NCBI GenBank assembly: GCA_019449595.1
Contig: JAGRPL010000004.1
Coordinates: forward strand, 372,001-436,000
Reading direction: 5' to 3'
DNA: 64,000 bases
Source: Rhodoferax sp.
Lineage (GTDB): Bacteria > Pseudomonadota > Gammaproteobacteria > Burkholderiales > Burkholderiaceae_C
Both the position numbers and the translations under genes were made by a program. Of this stretch, positions 42,086-51,014 are shown in pieces. The first letter of the stretch is position 1. Every line of letters begins with the position of its first letter. Below the pieces are notes generated by a model that did no database searches, had not been told where the DNA came from, and saw only the letters and a list, made by a program, of their open reading frames with translations.

Positions 42086-44666
42086 ACAGCAGCTGCCTGC
42101 CGCGCCGCAGCAGTTCGAGCCACACGCCGCTTGCCGCCAGCATGACCAGGCCGGCGGTCAGTCCTGCCAGGTCCGGCGGTGCCAGACCCATGGTCGTGCG
42201 CAGCCAGGGTACCGCCAGCACGGCCAGCAACAGCAGCGCCATGGCGGCCGCCATGCGCGCAAGCCAGGGGTTGGGCAGCAGCACCCCCCGGAGTGCGGAG
42301 CGGGTCTGGTCGCGGTTGGCCACGATCAGCAGCATCACGCTCAACACCAGCGCAACAAACACCACGCTGCGGCTTTGCAGTGCGTTCCACGCATGTTCGA
42401 TCAGCCAGGCATAGCCCAGCAGCAGGACCCCGGCCACGCCCAGGCCCTGCAGTACGGCATAACCCAGCGTGGTGCCGGCAAAGGGGGAGTCGGACACCGG
42501 GCGCGGTGTGCGCTCCATCAGGCCGCGGGCTTCGGGTTCGGCCTCGAAGACGATGGAGCAGGCCGGGTCGATCAGCAGCTCCAGCAGCACAATGTGCACC
42601 GGTAGCAACAGCACGGGCCACTGCAGCAGCGCGGGAATCAGTGTCAGTCCGATGATGGGCATGTGCACGGCAAAGACGAAGCGCGTGGCCTTGCGGATGT
42701 TGTCGTCAATGTGCCGCCCCTGGCGGATGGCCGCCACGATGCGTGCAAAGCTGTCATCCAGCAGCACCAATGCCGCCGCTTCGCGCGCCACGTCGGTGCC
42801 GCGCTCGCCCATGGCAACGCCCACATCGGCGGCCTTGAGCGCGGGTGCGTCGTTGACACCGTCGCCGGTCATGGCCACCACTTCGCCCGCTCCCCGCAGC
42901 AGCTGCACCAGGCGCAGCTTGTGCGCCGGCTGCAGCCGGGCGCAGAGGTCCACATGGCGCAGCCGGGTGCGCAGCGCGGCATCGTCCAGTTCGGCGATTT
43001 CCTGGCCGGTTATGACGTCCGGCCGCTCCGACAGACCGACCTGGCGCGCAATCGCGAGGGCCGTGGCGGGGTGGTCGCCGGTCATCATGATCACGCGCAC
43101 GCCAGCGCGCCGGCACTCCGCCAGCGCGGCGGGCACCTCGGGGCGCGGTGGGTCGGCCAGGCCGACCAGGCCCAGGAATTCGAAGTCGAAGTCATGCTGG
43201 CTCGCGGGCCAGGCGGGGCGTCCGCTCGCCGGGGTGTCGGCCGGCGCGCTGGCCCAGCGCCCACAGGCCACCCCCAGCACACGCAAGCCGCGGGTGGCCA
43301 TGGCCTCCACCTGACGGTGGATGGCCGCGCGCTGCTCCGGCGCCAGGTGGCACAGGTCGGCCACGGCTTCGGGCGCGCCCTTGGTGGCCAGCAGATGTTC
43401 GGCCGGGTTGGCACTGGCGTAGACCCGCGTCATGGCCAGAATTTCGCCGGAGAGGGCGTATTCGTTCTCGGGCTCGCGGCCATCGTGCACGTGTTCGGTG
43501 CCAGCCAGCCACCGGTGGCCAAAGAGCTGGATGGCTTTTTCCATGGGATCGAACGGGTCGCCGGGTGTGGCCAGCATGGCGAACTCGGTCAGCGCATGGA
43601 ATTCCTCGGGCATGTCCTCGGGTGACGACGGGGCGGTGGCGGCGGGCGCAAACTGCCCGTTCGCCGTGGCCAGCTCGGCAACGGCCATGCGGTTCTGGGT
43701 GAGTGTGCCCGTTTTGTCCACGGCCAGCACCGTGATGGCCCCCAGCGCCTCGACGGCCGAGACACGCCGTGTCAGCACCTGCTGGCGGGCAATGCGCCAG
43801 GCACCCAGTGCCAGAAACACGGTGAGAATGACCGGGATCTCCTCCGGCAGAATGGCCATGGCCAGGGCAATGCCGCCCAGCAGGCTCTCCAGCAGGGGGC
43901 GGCCATCCCACCACCAGCCCAGCAGGACCTGGGCGCAGGCCAGCGCCAGCGCGCCCAGGCCCAGGCGGCGCACCAGTGCGCGGGAGGACTGCTGCAGGGC
44001 GGACGGCGGCTCCACGGTGGCGGCCAGATCGGCGCCAATGCGCCCCACCGCCGTGGCACTGGCCGTGGCGTGCACCTCGGCCAGGCCAACGCCCCGGGTG
44101 ACCACGGTGCTGGCAAACACGGCGGCGGTGTCGTCATGGCTCATGACCGCAGTGGGCGCGGTGGCCGTCGTGGTCTTGGCCACCGGCACGGCCTCTCCGG
44201 TGAGCAGGGACTCGTCCACTTCCAGTTGCCCTTCCAACAGCCGGGCGTCGGCTGCAACGCGGTCGCCTTCGCGCAGCACCAGCACATCGCCACGCACCAC
44301 GTCGCGCCCGGCAATGCGCTGCTCCTGGCCGTCGCGCACGACCAGCGCGCGCGGGGCCGAGAGGTCGCGCAGCGACTCCAGTGCCCGCTGGGTCTTGCGC
44401 TCCTGCGCCAGCGTGATGCCGATGACCACAAACACAAATCCGAGCAGAAACAACGCCTCGGCACGGTCCCCCAATGCCAGGTAGATGCTGCCAGCGGCCA
44501 GCAGCATCAGAAACATGGGTTCGGTCAGCACGTCGCGCACGATGGCCCAGGTGGACTTCGGGGCACTGCCGGGCAGCAGGTTGGGGCCGTCGGCGGCCAG
44601 CCGGCGGGCGGCTTCAGCGCTACTGAGGCCGGTGACGGAGGGGGCGGAGGCAGAATGTGCGTTCAT
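42066..44666 (-). CDS. P-type cation-transporting ATPase (P2-like, probably Ca2+ or Mg2+/Mn2+)
   Basis: An 866-residue membrane pump. It has an N-terminal cation-ATPase domain, actuator TGEA (157-160), M4 motif PEEIP (274-278), phosphorylation site DKTGTLTQNR (Asp317), nucleotide site KGAPEAV and hinge TGDGVNDAPALKAADVGVAMG, followed by four further C-terminal membrane spans. PEEIP replaces the PEGLP of SERCA-type pumps, so ion specificity is uncertain. ATG 44666 gives MNAHSASAPS. Its 3' end overlaps the 3' end of the GGDEF/EAL gene by 20 bases (convergent). Confidence 0.88.
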   Translation of the reverse strand: MNAHSASAPSVTGLSSAEAARRLAADGPNLLPGSAPKSTWAIVRDVLTEPMFLMLLAAGSIYLALGDRAEALFLLGFVFVVIGITLAQERKTQRALESLRDLSAPRALVVRDGQEQRIAGRDVVRGDVLVLREGDRVAADARLLEGQLEVDESLLTGEAVPVAKTTTATAPTAVMSHDDTAAVFASTVVTRGVGLAEVHATASATAVGRIGADLAATVEPPSALQQSSRALVRRLGLGALALACAQVLLGWWWDGRPLLESLLGGIALAMAILPEEIPVILTVFLALGAWRIARQQVLTRRVSAVEALGAITVLAVDKTGTLTQNRMAVAELATANGQFAPAATAPSSPEDMPEEFHALTEFAMLATPGDPFDPMEKAIQLFGHRWLAGTEHVHDGREPENEYALSGEILAMTRVYASANPAEHLLATKGAPEAVADLCHLAPEQRAAIHRQVEAMATRGLRVLGVACGRWASAPADTPASGRPAWPASQHDFDFEFLGLVGLADPPRPEVPAALAECRRAGVRVIMMTGDHPATALAIARQVGLSERPDVITGQEIAELDDAALRTRLRHVDLCARLQPAHKLRLVQLLRGAGEVVAMTGDGVNDAPALKAADVGVAMGERGTDVAREAAALVLLDDSFARIVAAIRQGRHIDDNIRKATRFVFAVHMPIIGLTLIPALLQWPVLLLPVHIVLLELLIDPACSIVFEAEPEARGLMERTPRPVSDSPFAGTTLGYAVLQGLGVAGVLLLGYAWLIEHAWNALQSRSVVFVALVLSVMLLIVANRDQTRSALRGVLLPNPWLARMAAAMALLLLAVLAVPWLRTTMGLAPPDLAGLTAGLVMLAASGVWLELLRRGRQLLSRPGRS

Positions 44667-44729
44667 CACAACATGGTACTGGCATGGCCGGCCCCCCAAC
44701 GGGCGCCGCTGGGCGACAATGGAGCCGCC

Positions 44730-45683
44730 ATGAACAAGATACTTTCCCTGCAACTGCCGGTTGCACCCGACAAAAACGACCCCAATCCCCTGGTTCTCTA
44801 CCACGGCCGCAGTTGCCCGGACGGCTTTGCCGCCGCCCTGGCCGCCTGGCTGTACTACGGGGGCAAGGCTGAATTCCTGGGCCTGGACCACGGTGACATC
44901 AAGACCGTCGATGACCTGCCCAGCCTGCACGGCCGCGCGGTCTACATCCTGGATTTCTCGTTCTCGCCGGAAATCATGCAGGGCATTGACGCGCGTGCCG
45001 CCAAGCTTGTGATGCTGGACCACCACAAGAGCGCCGCCGAAAAGCTCACCGGTTTTGTCTGCCGTTGCGGCGTGGTGCATTTCGACATGCACAAGGCGGG
45101 CTCACGGCTGGCCTGGGAGTTCTTCCAGCCCGAGCGGCCGATGCCCGACCTCGTGCGCTTCATTGAAGACCGTGACATCTGGGTGTGGCAGTACCCCGAA
45201 AGTGCAGGCTTTCTGGCGGCCCTGGACATGGAACGCTTCGATTTTGCGCACTGGGCCGAGATGGCGTCCTTCAACGCGGCACAGCTTGCCGCCTTCATGG
45301 CGCGTGGGCAGGCCATGGACGACAAATTCAGCAAGCTGGCGGCCGATATCGCCGAGGGCGCACAACCTCTGACCTTCAATGGCCAGCACGGGCTCATGGT
45401 CAACGCGCCGGGCATGTTCCACAGCCTGGTGGGCGACATGCTCTCCCGCCAAAGCGGCACCTTTGCCCTGATGTGGAGTGCCGGCAAAGGGGGCGTCGTC
45501 AAGGCCGGCCTGCGTTCGCAGCGCGATTTCGACTGCATCAGCCTGGCCGAAAGCATGGGCGGCGGCGGCCATGCCCAGGCCTGCGGTTTCAAGATGGGAA
45601 CCGAGCGCCTGCCCGAATTGCTCGGCGGTGTGTTCGATGCCGGTTCCAGGCCGGCTCACGCCGGCAAGGCGACACCCCAGTAG
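44730..45683 (+). CDS. DHH-family phosphoesterase
   Basis: A 317-residue phosphoesterase of the RecJ/NrnA superfamily. Motif I is LYHGRSCPDGFAAALAAW, motif III is the name-giving DHH in VMLDHHKSA, and the DHHA1 domain carries GGGGHAQACGF. Such enzymes degrade nanoRNA, pAp or cyclic dinucleotides; the substrate here is not determined. It is divergent from the P-type ATPase (63-base gap), and its last 28 bases overlap the convergent methyltransferase gene. Confidence 0.85.
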   Translation: MNKILSLQLPVAPDKNDPNPLVLYHGRSCPDGFAAALAAWLYYGGKAEFLGLDHGDIKTVDDLPSLHGRAVYILDFSFSPEIMQGIDARAAKLVMLDHHKSAAEKLTGFVCRCGVVHFDMHKAGSRLAWEFFQPERPMPDLVRFIEDRDIWVWQYPESAGFLAALDMERFDFAHWAEMASFNAAQLAAFMARGQAMDDKFSKLAADIAEGAQPLTFNGQHGLMVNAPGMFHSLVGDMLSRQSGTFALMWSAGKGGVVKAGLRSQRDFDCISLAESMGGGGHAQACGFKMGTERLPELLGGVFDAGSRPAHAGKATPQ

Positions 45684-46279
45684 TGGAAGGTGAACGGGCG
45701 GGGGCCTGGCAGGTAGCGCGTGTGCAGGTCCGGCAAGGCAAAACCCGCTTCCTGCAGCAGGGCCGGAATGTCGCGCCCCAGGTGGCAGCCGCCTGCCAGC
45801 TTGCCCCATAGCGGCTGCAGCCGCTCCTGCCAGCGCTGCACCGAGGCATCGGGTGCGCGGCCGTGTTCGCAATACAGCAGCCGTCCGCCCGGCGCCAGCA
45901 CGCGGCGCATTTCCCGCAAAGCGGCCAATGGGTCGGGAATGGTGCACAGCGTGTAGGTCACCAGCACGGTGTCAAAACTGGCATCGGGCCGGGGAATCTG
46001 CTCGGCTGACAGGCCCACCAGCTCCACGTCCAGGCCCGCCTGGGCAATGCGCTCGCGCGCCAGCGGGTGCAGTTGCAGTGCCGGGTCCAGCCCGGTGATG
46101 TGGGTGACGCGGCGATTGTCGTAGTAGGGCATGTTGAGCCCGGTGCCAATGCCCACTTCCAGCACGCGACCCTGTGCCAGGGGCACCACCAGCTGGCGCT
46201 GGCGACTGATCATGGGCAGGCCGCAGGCATAGTCCAGCGCGCCGGGCAGGATGTGGCGCTCGTACCAGTTGGCAGGCAT
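45656..46279 (-). CDS. Class I SAM-dependent methyltransferase (UbiE-like)
   Basis: A 207-residue methyltransferase with SAM motif I VLEVGIGTGLNMPYY (residues 40-54), acidic GLDPALQLHPLA and post-motif LAPGGRLLYCEHG. It resembles small type-11 methyltransferases of unknown substrate. It lies 36 bases downstream of nsrR on the same strand and may be co-transcribed with it. Confidence 0.85.
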   Translation of the reverse strand: MPANWYERHILPGALDYACGLPMISRQRQLVVPLAQGRVLEVGIGTGLNMPYYDNRRVTHITGLDPALQLHPLARERIAQAGLDVELVGLSAEQIPRPDASFDTVLVTYTLCTIPDPLAALREMRRVLAPGGRLLYCEHGRAPDASVQRWQERLQPLWGKLAGGCHLGRDIPALLQEAGFALPDLHTRYLPGPRPFTFHYWGVALPA

Positions 46280-46315
46280 GCCGCTTTCTTCTTGCGCCGG
46301 TTGGTGCGTTGGCGG

Positions 46316-46789
46316 TCAGGCCTTTGGGGTCTTGGCCTTGGATTGCACGCGGATGGATTTGACGGCCACGCTGCCACTGCGGCTGCCACCTTTTCGCATC
46401 AGGTCTTCCAGCGTCACGCCATCCAGCACTTCCAGGAATGCGGCGGTGGCCGTGTGCAACACCCCTTTGAGGGTGCAGGATGAGCTCAGTATGCAGGCGT
46501 TCTTGTCGCGGTCGAAGCACTCGGCCATGAAGAAATCGGTCTCGGTGCTGCGCACCACGGCCCCGATGTTGATCTCTGCCGGCGTCTTGCCCAGCTTGAG
46601 GCCGCCGTTGCGGCCCCGCACGGTCTGGGCCAGGCCCAGCAGACCGAGCTGGTGCACCACCTTGGTCAGGTGGTTCTTGGCAATTTTGTGCAAGTCCGCA
46701 ATTTCCTGGATCGTGACCAGCCGGTCCTGATTGGCAGCCAGGTACATCAGCGTGCGCAGTGAGTAGTCGGTGTAGGTGGTGAGTCTCAT
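46316..46789 (-). CDS. nsrR: Nitric-oxide-sensing repressor NsrR (Rrf2 family)
   Basis: A 157-residue Rrf2-family winged-helix repressor starting MRLTTYTDYSLRTLMYLA. Its three iron-sulfur cysteines are in AECFDRDKNACILSSSCTL (about C90, C98 and C104), the spacing found in NsrR. NO destroys the cluster and releases DNA. The C-terminus carries an extra basic tail of about 20 residues (KSIRVQSKAKTPKA). It is divergent from norB, and NsrR-type palindromes lie before norB and the hemerythrin gene. Confidence 0.93.
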   Translation of the reverse strand: MRLTTYTDYSLRTLMYLAANQDRLVTIQEIADLHKIAKNHLTKVVHQLGLLGLAQTVRGRNGGLKLGKTPAEINIGAVVRSTETDFFMAECFDRDKNACILSSSCTLKGVLHTATAAFLEVLDGVTLEDLMRKGGSRSGSVAVKSIRVQSKAKTPKA

Positions 46790-46944
46790 GGCGCAGTGGG
46801 TATCCGGTAAAGGGTAATTGGGCGCACTGTTGCGCAGCCGCTTAATAGTGTATGCATTTTGGTGGTTTACCGCCTATTTTGCACTGACGGGCGGAAGGAG
46901 GGGCGGATTGTGCAAATAAACATACAAATATCTTCCATCTTTAA

Positions 46945-46969
46945 TAAGATGCAGATAGAATGCATCTTA
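46945..46969 (+). promoter_or_regulatory. NsrR-type operator upstream of norB
   Basis: TAAGATGCA, GATAGAA, TGCATCTTA: arms and spacing are identical to the site at 37853-37877. It lies 45-69 bases before the norB start. Confidence 0.88.
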
Positions 46970-47013
46970 AATTCAGTTTTGTTTTTTAATCACTACCAAG
47001 AAGGAAATTTGCC

Positions 47014-49293
47014 ATGCATGCAACACGCAAACTCTGGACTTGGCTCGCTGTGATCTGCGTACTGTCCTTTGCCGTTCTGGGTTGGGTTGGTACCGAGATT
47101 TATCTCACAGCGCCGCCCATTCCAAAACAGGTCGTCAGCACCAAAGGAACGGTGCTCTTCTCCGAAGGGCAGGTTCTGCGGGGCCAGGAAGCTTGGCTGT
47201 CTGCCGGCGGGCAGCAGTTGGGTTCCGTCTGGGGCCACGGCAGCTACGTTGCCCCGGATTGGTCGGCCGACTGGTTGCACCGCGAGGCCCTGGCCTTGCG
47301 TGACGTGTGGGCGCAGCGCGATTTCGGCAAGTCCTTCGAGCAACTGGGTGTCGGCCAGCAGGCGGAACTCAACGCCCGCCTGAAGACGGAGCTGCGCGCC
47401 AATACCTATGACGCGGCAACCGGCGCCATCACCCTGTCGCCGGAGCGCGCGCAGGCGGTCGAGCAGGTGGTCAAGCACTACATGGGCCTGTTTGGCGATG
47501 ATGCGTCGCTGGACAAACTGCGTGAGCAGTACGCCATGAGTTCCGGCTCGGTCCCCAACCAGGAAGACCTGCAGGCGCTGCCAGCCTTCATCTTCTGGTC
47601 GGCATGGGCTGCCGCCACCGACCGTCCGGGTGAAACCGACCTCAGCTACACCAGCAACTGGCCGCATGAGCCGCTGGTGGCCAACACGCCCACCGCCGGT
47701 GCGGGCATGTGGTCCATTGCCAGCGTGATCTTCATGATTGCCGCCATTGCCGGCATGATCTTCTTCCACTCCACGGGACACGAAGAGGCAGACCCCACTC
47801 CTCCCAAGGCCGACCCGCTGTTCAGCCTCAAGCCCACGCCGTCCATGCTGGCCACCCGCAAGTACTTCTATGTGGTGATTGGCCTGATCATGGCGCAGGT
47901 TGGCATGGGTGTCATTACCGCCCACTACGCGGTCGAAGGGCAGAGCTTCTTCGGCATTCCGCTGGCGCAGATCCTGCCGTTCACCGTGAGCCGCACCATC
48001 CACACCCAGTTTGCGGTGCTGTGGATTGCCACCGCCTGGCTGGCCACTGGCCTGTACATTGCGCCGGCCATTTCGGGCCACGAACCCAAGTACCAGAAGC
48101 TGGGCGTGAACGTGCTGTTCTACGCGCTGCTGTTCATCGTGGTGGGCTCCACTGCCTTCGGCTGGCTGGGCAGCCTGCAGCATCTGGGCAACAACTTCTC
48201 CTTCTGGATCGGCAACCAGGGTCTGGAATTCACCAGCATGGGCCGCGTCTGGCAGATCCTGCTGTTCATCGGCCTGCTGTTCTGGGTGACCCTGCTGGGC
48301 CGTGGCCTGATGCCGGCGCTCAAGACCCCGTCCGAGAGCCGTGGCCTGATCGCCATGGTGTTCCTGGCAGCCCTGTGCATTGGCGGCTTCTACGCCACCT
48401 CGCTCACCTGGGGCAAGCACACCCACTACTCCATGATCGAGTACTGGCGCTGGTGGCTGGTGCACCTGTGGGTGGAAGGTTTCTTTGAGGTGTTCGCCAC
48501 CGCCGTGATTGCCCTGTTGTTCACCCGCCTGGGCCTGATCCGTGCCGCCACCGCCAACAGCGCCATCGTGCTGGAGACCATCGTGTTCCTGTTCGGCGGC
48601 ATCCTGGGCACGCTGCACCACCTGTACTTCACCGGCACGCCCACTTTCGTGATCGCCATCGGCGCCATGTTCTCGGCGCTGGAAGTGGTGCCCCTGGCCA
48701 TGATCGGTGTCGAGGCCTACCGCAACTACCAGCGCTCCAAGGTCGCCCCCTGGGTGCAGGCCTACAAGTGGTCCATCCTGTGCTTCATCGCCGTGGGCTT
48801 CTGGAACGTGGTGGGCGCTGGTCTCCTGGGCTTCTCCATCAACACCCCCATTGCCCTGTACTACTTGCAAGGCCTCAACATGACGGCTGCGCACGGCCAC
48901 GCCGCGCTCTTCGGTGTGTACGGCATGCTGGGCATCGGTCTGCTGCTGTTCTGCCTGCGGGGGCTGTCTGACCGCGCTGCGTGGTCCGACAAGCTGCTGT
49001 CGCCCATGTTCTGGTCGCTCAACATCGGTCTGGCCATGATGGTGTTCATCTCGCTGGTGCCGGCTGGTGTGTACCAGGCCTGGGCCAGCATCACCAAGGG
49101 CATGTGGTTTGCCCGCTCGCCGGAAGTGGTGCACTCGCACTTCATGGAAACCATGGTCTGGCTGCGGGTTCCCGGTGACATCGTGTTCGCCGTGGGCACG
49201 GTCTTCCTGGCCCTGTTTGCCCTGCGCCTGCTGACCGGCGGCAAGCGCCAGCAGCCTCTGGCGGTGCCTGCGGGCCGCACCAACCGGGCCTAA
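47014..49293 (+). CDS. norB: Quinol-dependent nitric oxide reductase (single-subunit qNOR)
   Basis: A 759-residue inner-membrane enzyme that reduces 2 NO to N2O with electrons from quinol. The N-terminal extension (about residues 10-235), framed by membrane helices, replaces the cytochrome c subunit of cNOR. The following heme-copper-oxidase-like core of 12 spans keeps histidine ligands such as those in ISRTIHTQFAVLW-like, HTHYSMIEYWRWWLVHLWVEG and GTLHHLYFTG. AAGGAAATTTGCC precedes ATG. An NsrR site upstream indicates NO induction for detoxification; no nitrite reductase is nearby. Confidence 0.96.
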   Translation: MHATRKLWTWLAVICVLSFAVLGWVGTEIYLTAPPIPKQVVSTKGTVLFSEGQVLRGQEAWLSAGGQQLGSVWGHGSYVAPDWSADWLHREALALRDVWAQRDFGKSFEQLGVGQQAELNARLKTELRANTYDAATGAITLSPERAQAVEQVVKHYMGLFGDDASLDKLREQYAMSSGSVPNQEDLQALPAFIFWSAWAAATDRPGETDLSYTSNWPHEPLVANTPTAGAGMWSIASVIFMIAAIAGMIFFHSTGHEEADPTPPKADPLFSLKPTPSMLATRKYFYVVIGLIMAQVGMGVITAHYAVEGQSFFGIPLAQILPFTVSRTIHTQFAVLWIATAWLATGLYIAPAISGHEPKYQKLGVNVLFYALLFIVVGSTAFGWLGSLQHLGNNFSFWIGNQGLEFTSMGRVWQILLFIGLLFWVTLLGRGLMPALKTPSESRGLIAMVFLAALCIGGFYATSLTWGKHTHYSMIEYWRWWLVHLWVEGFFEVFATAVIALLFTRLGLIRAATANSAIVLETIVFLFGGILGTLHHLYFTGTPTFVIAIGAMFSALEVVPLAMIGVEAYRNYQRSKVAPWVQAYKWSILCFIAVGFWNVVGAGLLGFSINTPIALYYLQGLNMTAAHGHAALFGVYGMLGIGLLLFCLRGLSDRAAWSDKLLSPMFWSLNIGLAMMVFISLVPAGVYQAWASITKGMWFARSPEVVHSHFMETMVWLRVPGDIVFAVGTVFLALFALRLLTGGKRQQPLAVPAGRTNRA

Positions 49294-49318
49294 AAAACAA
49301 GGCGCCGTTGCGGCGCCT
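49293..49318 (-). terminator. Terminator shared by norB and the convergent 45-residue gene
   Basis: AGGCGCC-GTTGC-GGCGCCT (49300-49318). On the minus strand the stem is followed by TTGTTTTTTA, a good intrinsic terminator for the small gene. On the plus strand it provides a hairpin right after norB. Confidence 0.8.
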
Positions 49319-49330
49319 GTTGATACCCCA

Positions 49331-49358
49331 AGCGTCTGCCCCGAAAGGGGCAGGCGCT
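49331..49358. terminator. Second hairpin between norB and the small gene
   Basis: AGCGTCTGCCCC-GAAA-GGGGCAGGCGCT, a 12-base stem with one mismatch closed by a GAAA tetraloop. It overlaps the last base of the minus-strand small gene and has no strong T run on either side. Confidence 0.65.
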
Positions 49359-49495
49359 TATTTGTTTTTGTCCTTGCCGCGGGGAATCACGGCCGTCACC
49401 GGCGCCATGGGGCGGTCGGATGTCGAGTTCTTGGGTTCCGAAGTGTCCTTCTTGGGCTTCTTCACCATTTTTTCCTTGCGCTGCTCTTTTGCCAT
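49358..49495 (-). CDS. 45-residue lysine-rich protein of unknown function
   Basis: MAKEQRKEKMVKKPKKDTSE to VTAVIPRGKDKNK, 45 codons ending at TAA. Strongly basic, probably disordered. The frame is closed by a terminator, starts after GAGGACAT on the minus strand, and has regular third-position GC use, all signs of a real gene. I recognise no domain. Confidence 0.7.
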   Translation of the reverse strand: MAKEQRKEKMVKKPKKDTSEPKNSTSDRPMAPVTAVIPRGKDKNK

Positions 49496-49618
49496 ATGTC
49501 CTCCAAGCCAGCCTCGAAATGAAGCCTATGGGCCGATATTACTATCTCGTTCTGCTGCTGTAATGCAGCCCGGGCAGGTTAGCATTCACCTACACCCAAT
49601 TTTTTTGCGAGGTATTCC

Positions 49619-50059
49619 ATGTTCAAGCACATTCTTATCGCCACCGACGGATCTGCCGCCTCCGAGCACGCGGCCCAACTGGCCGTGGGCCTGGCGCGCA
49701 CGCACGGCGCCAAGCTGACGGCGGTGTACGTGGTGGACCCCTATCCCTACATCGGCCTGGGTGAAGTCAACCCCATGGGGTTCCAGGCCTACATGGCATC
49801 GGCCCAGCAAGCCGCCGCAGCCGCCCACGCGAAGGTGGAGGCGCTCTGCAAGCAGGGCGGTACACCCGTGGCCCTGCAGGTGCGCCTGGTGGAAGACGTG
49901 GCTGCCGCCAGCGGCGTGGTGCAAACCGCCGTGACCGAAGGGGCCGACCTGATCGTCATGGGCTCCCACGGCCGCACCGGCATTGCGCGCCTTATGCTGG
50001 GCAGCGTGGCCACCAAGGTGGTGGCCGAGTCGTCCGTGCCGGTTCTGGTGGCGCGCTGA
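49619..50059 (+). CDS. Universal stress protein, UspA family
   Basis: A 146-residue protein with the UspA fold: MFKHILIATDGSAASEHAA at the N-terminus and the ATP-binding GSHGRTGIARLMLGSVATKVV near the C-terminus (Gx2Gx9GS/T). It is probably an ATP-binding UspFG-type member. It is convergent with the GST gene, stop next to stop. Confidence 0.93.
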   Translation: MFKHILIATDGSAASEHAAQLAVGLARTHGAKLTAVYVVDPYPYIGLGEVNPMGFQAYMASAQQAAAAAHAKVEALCKQGGTPVALQVRLVEDVAAASGVVQTAVTEGADLIVMGSHGRTGIARLMLGSVATKVVAESSVPVLVAR

Positions 50060-50701
50060 TTACGCCTTGGTGGTGGCCGCCTTGCGGTCTGCCACCACTT
50101 TCTGCGCGCTGCTGCGTTCGCCTACCAGCTTGAGATAGGGCTTGTAGTCCACGCCGGCAGCCGCCAGCAGGTCTTCGCCGTAGATGGCGCGCGTGGCCAT
50201 GCCCACCAGGGGCAGGTTGTTGAAGGCCACGCAGTCGGCCAGCGTGAAGGTGTCGCCTGCCACGTAGGGCCCAAACTTCACCAAGCGTTTGAAGCCGGCA
50301 ATGTTCTTTTCCAGTTGCTTGCGCACGCGTGCCTGGGCCGACTCGCTCACCGTGCCGCCAAAGAAGGCCTGGGTGTACAGCTCACGCGCCACCAGCTCCA
50401 GGTGCAGGTCGATGAACATCATCAGCTCGCGTACCTTGGCGGCGGCAAATGCGTCGGCGGGCAGCAACGCCGGTGTGGGGTAGCTGGACTCGATGTACTC
50501 CAGAATGGCATGGCTCTCGCACAGGGGGCCGTGCGGTGTGCGGATGAACGGAATCTTGCCCAGCGGCGAGCAGCCCAGCACCGCCTCCTCCTTGCTGCCC
50601 GTCATCACATGCTCTTCGGCAAAAGGCACGCCTTTTTCTAGCAGGGCCATCTTGGCCACGTTGTAGTAGTTGGAAATGGCAAAGCCGCACAAGGTAAGCA
50701 T
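50060..50701 (-). CDS. Glutathione S-transferase family protein
   Basis: A 213-residue GST. The N-terminal thioredoxin-like domain (MLTLCGFAISNYYNVAKMAL) has the glutathione-contact cis-proline region SPLGKIPFI and ESHAILEYI. The C-terminal helical domain contains FTLADCVAF. ATG 50701 is chosen because it begins the beta-strand directly. Substrate unknown. Confidence 0.9.
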   Translation of the reverse strand: MLTLCGFAISNYYNVAKMALLEKGVPFAEEHVMTGSKEEAVLGCSPLGKIPFIRTPHGPLCESHAILEYIESSYPTPALLPADAFAAAKVRELMMFIDLHLELVARELYTQAFFGGTVSESAQARVRKQLEKNIAGFKRLVKFGPYVAGDTFTLADCVAFNNLPLVGMATRAIYGEDLLAAAGVDYKPYLKLVGERSSAQKVVADRKAATTKA

Positions 50702-50798
50702 GGGGGAAGTCTCCTGGTGAATGTTTGCCGGCCAGTCTAAGCGCTGGCCGGTCGGGCGCCGTGCCGCGTGCGTGACACCTATGGCACGGGCGGCGGCC

Positions 50799-51014
50799 TC
50801 AGGGCTGGGCGGCCTGCAGGGCTTGTAGCGCGTCTTCCTGCCAGAAATGGGCGGCGGCAAAGAACCCTTCCCACACGCAGCCGTTGCAGCCACGCCCGCA
50901 GCAGCTGGTGGGTTCGGGCGGCGGCTGGCGCAGGGCAACGCCCTGCGCGCGGGCTTGCTGCTGCAGGGCGTGGAAGAGGGCAGCGGCGTCCTCGCGCGTG
51001 TGCAGGGCCTTCAT
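50799..51014 (-). CDS. Small Cys-rich protein with oxidoreductase-like N-terminal domain
   Basis: A 71-residue protein with the conserved CCGRGCNGCVWEGF cluster, four cysteines in C-C-x3-C-x2-C arrangement, as in the 'oxidoreductase-like' domain of small proteins. It probably binds metal or an iron-sulfur cluster. Its ATG overlaps the stop of the upstream antiporter gene (ATGA at 51011-51014), so it is translationally coupled. Confidence 0.75.
   Translation of the reverse strand: MKALHTREDAAALFHALQQQARAQGVALRQPPPEPTSCCGRGCNGCVWEGFFAAAHFWQEDALQALQAAQP

Noticed and set aside
44667-45092. An N-terminal extension of 142 codons for the P-type ATPase
   Set aside because: The extension overlaps the divergent DHH phosphoesterase gene, shows no ATPase homology, and MNAHSASAPS at 44666 is a normal start for the family.
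46993-49140. A 715-codon open frame antisense to norB
   Set aside because: norB is fully recognisable on the plus strand with an NsrR operator and ribosome-binding site; the antisense product is rich in His, Gly and Gln with no domain.
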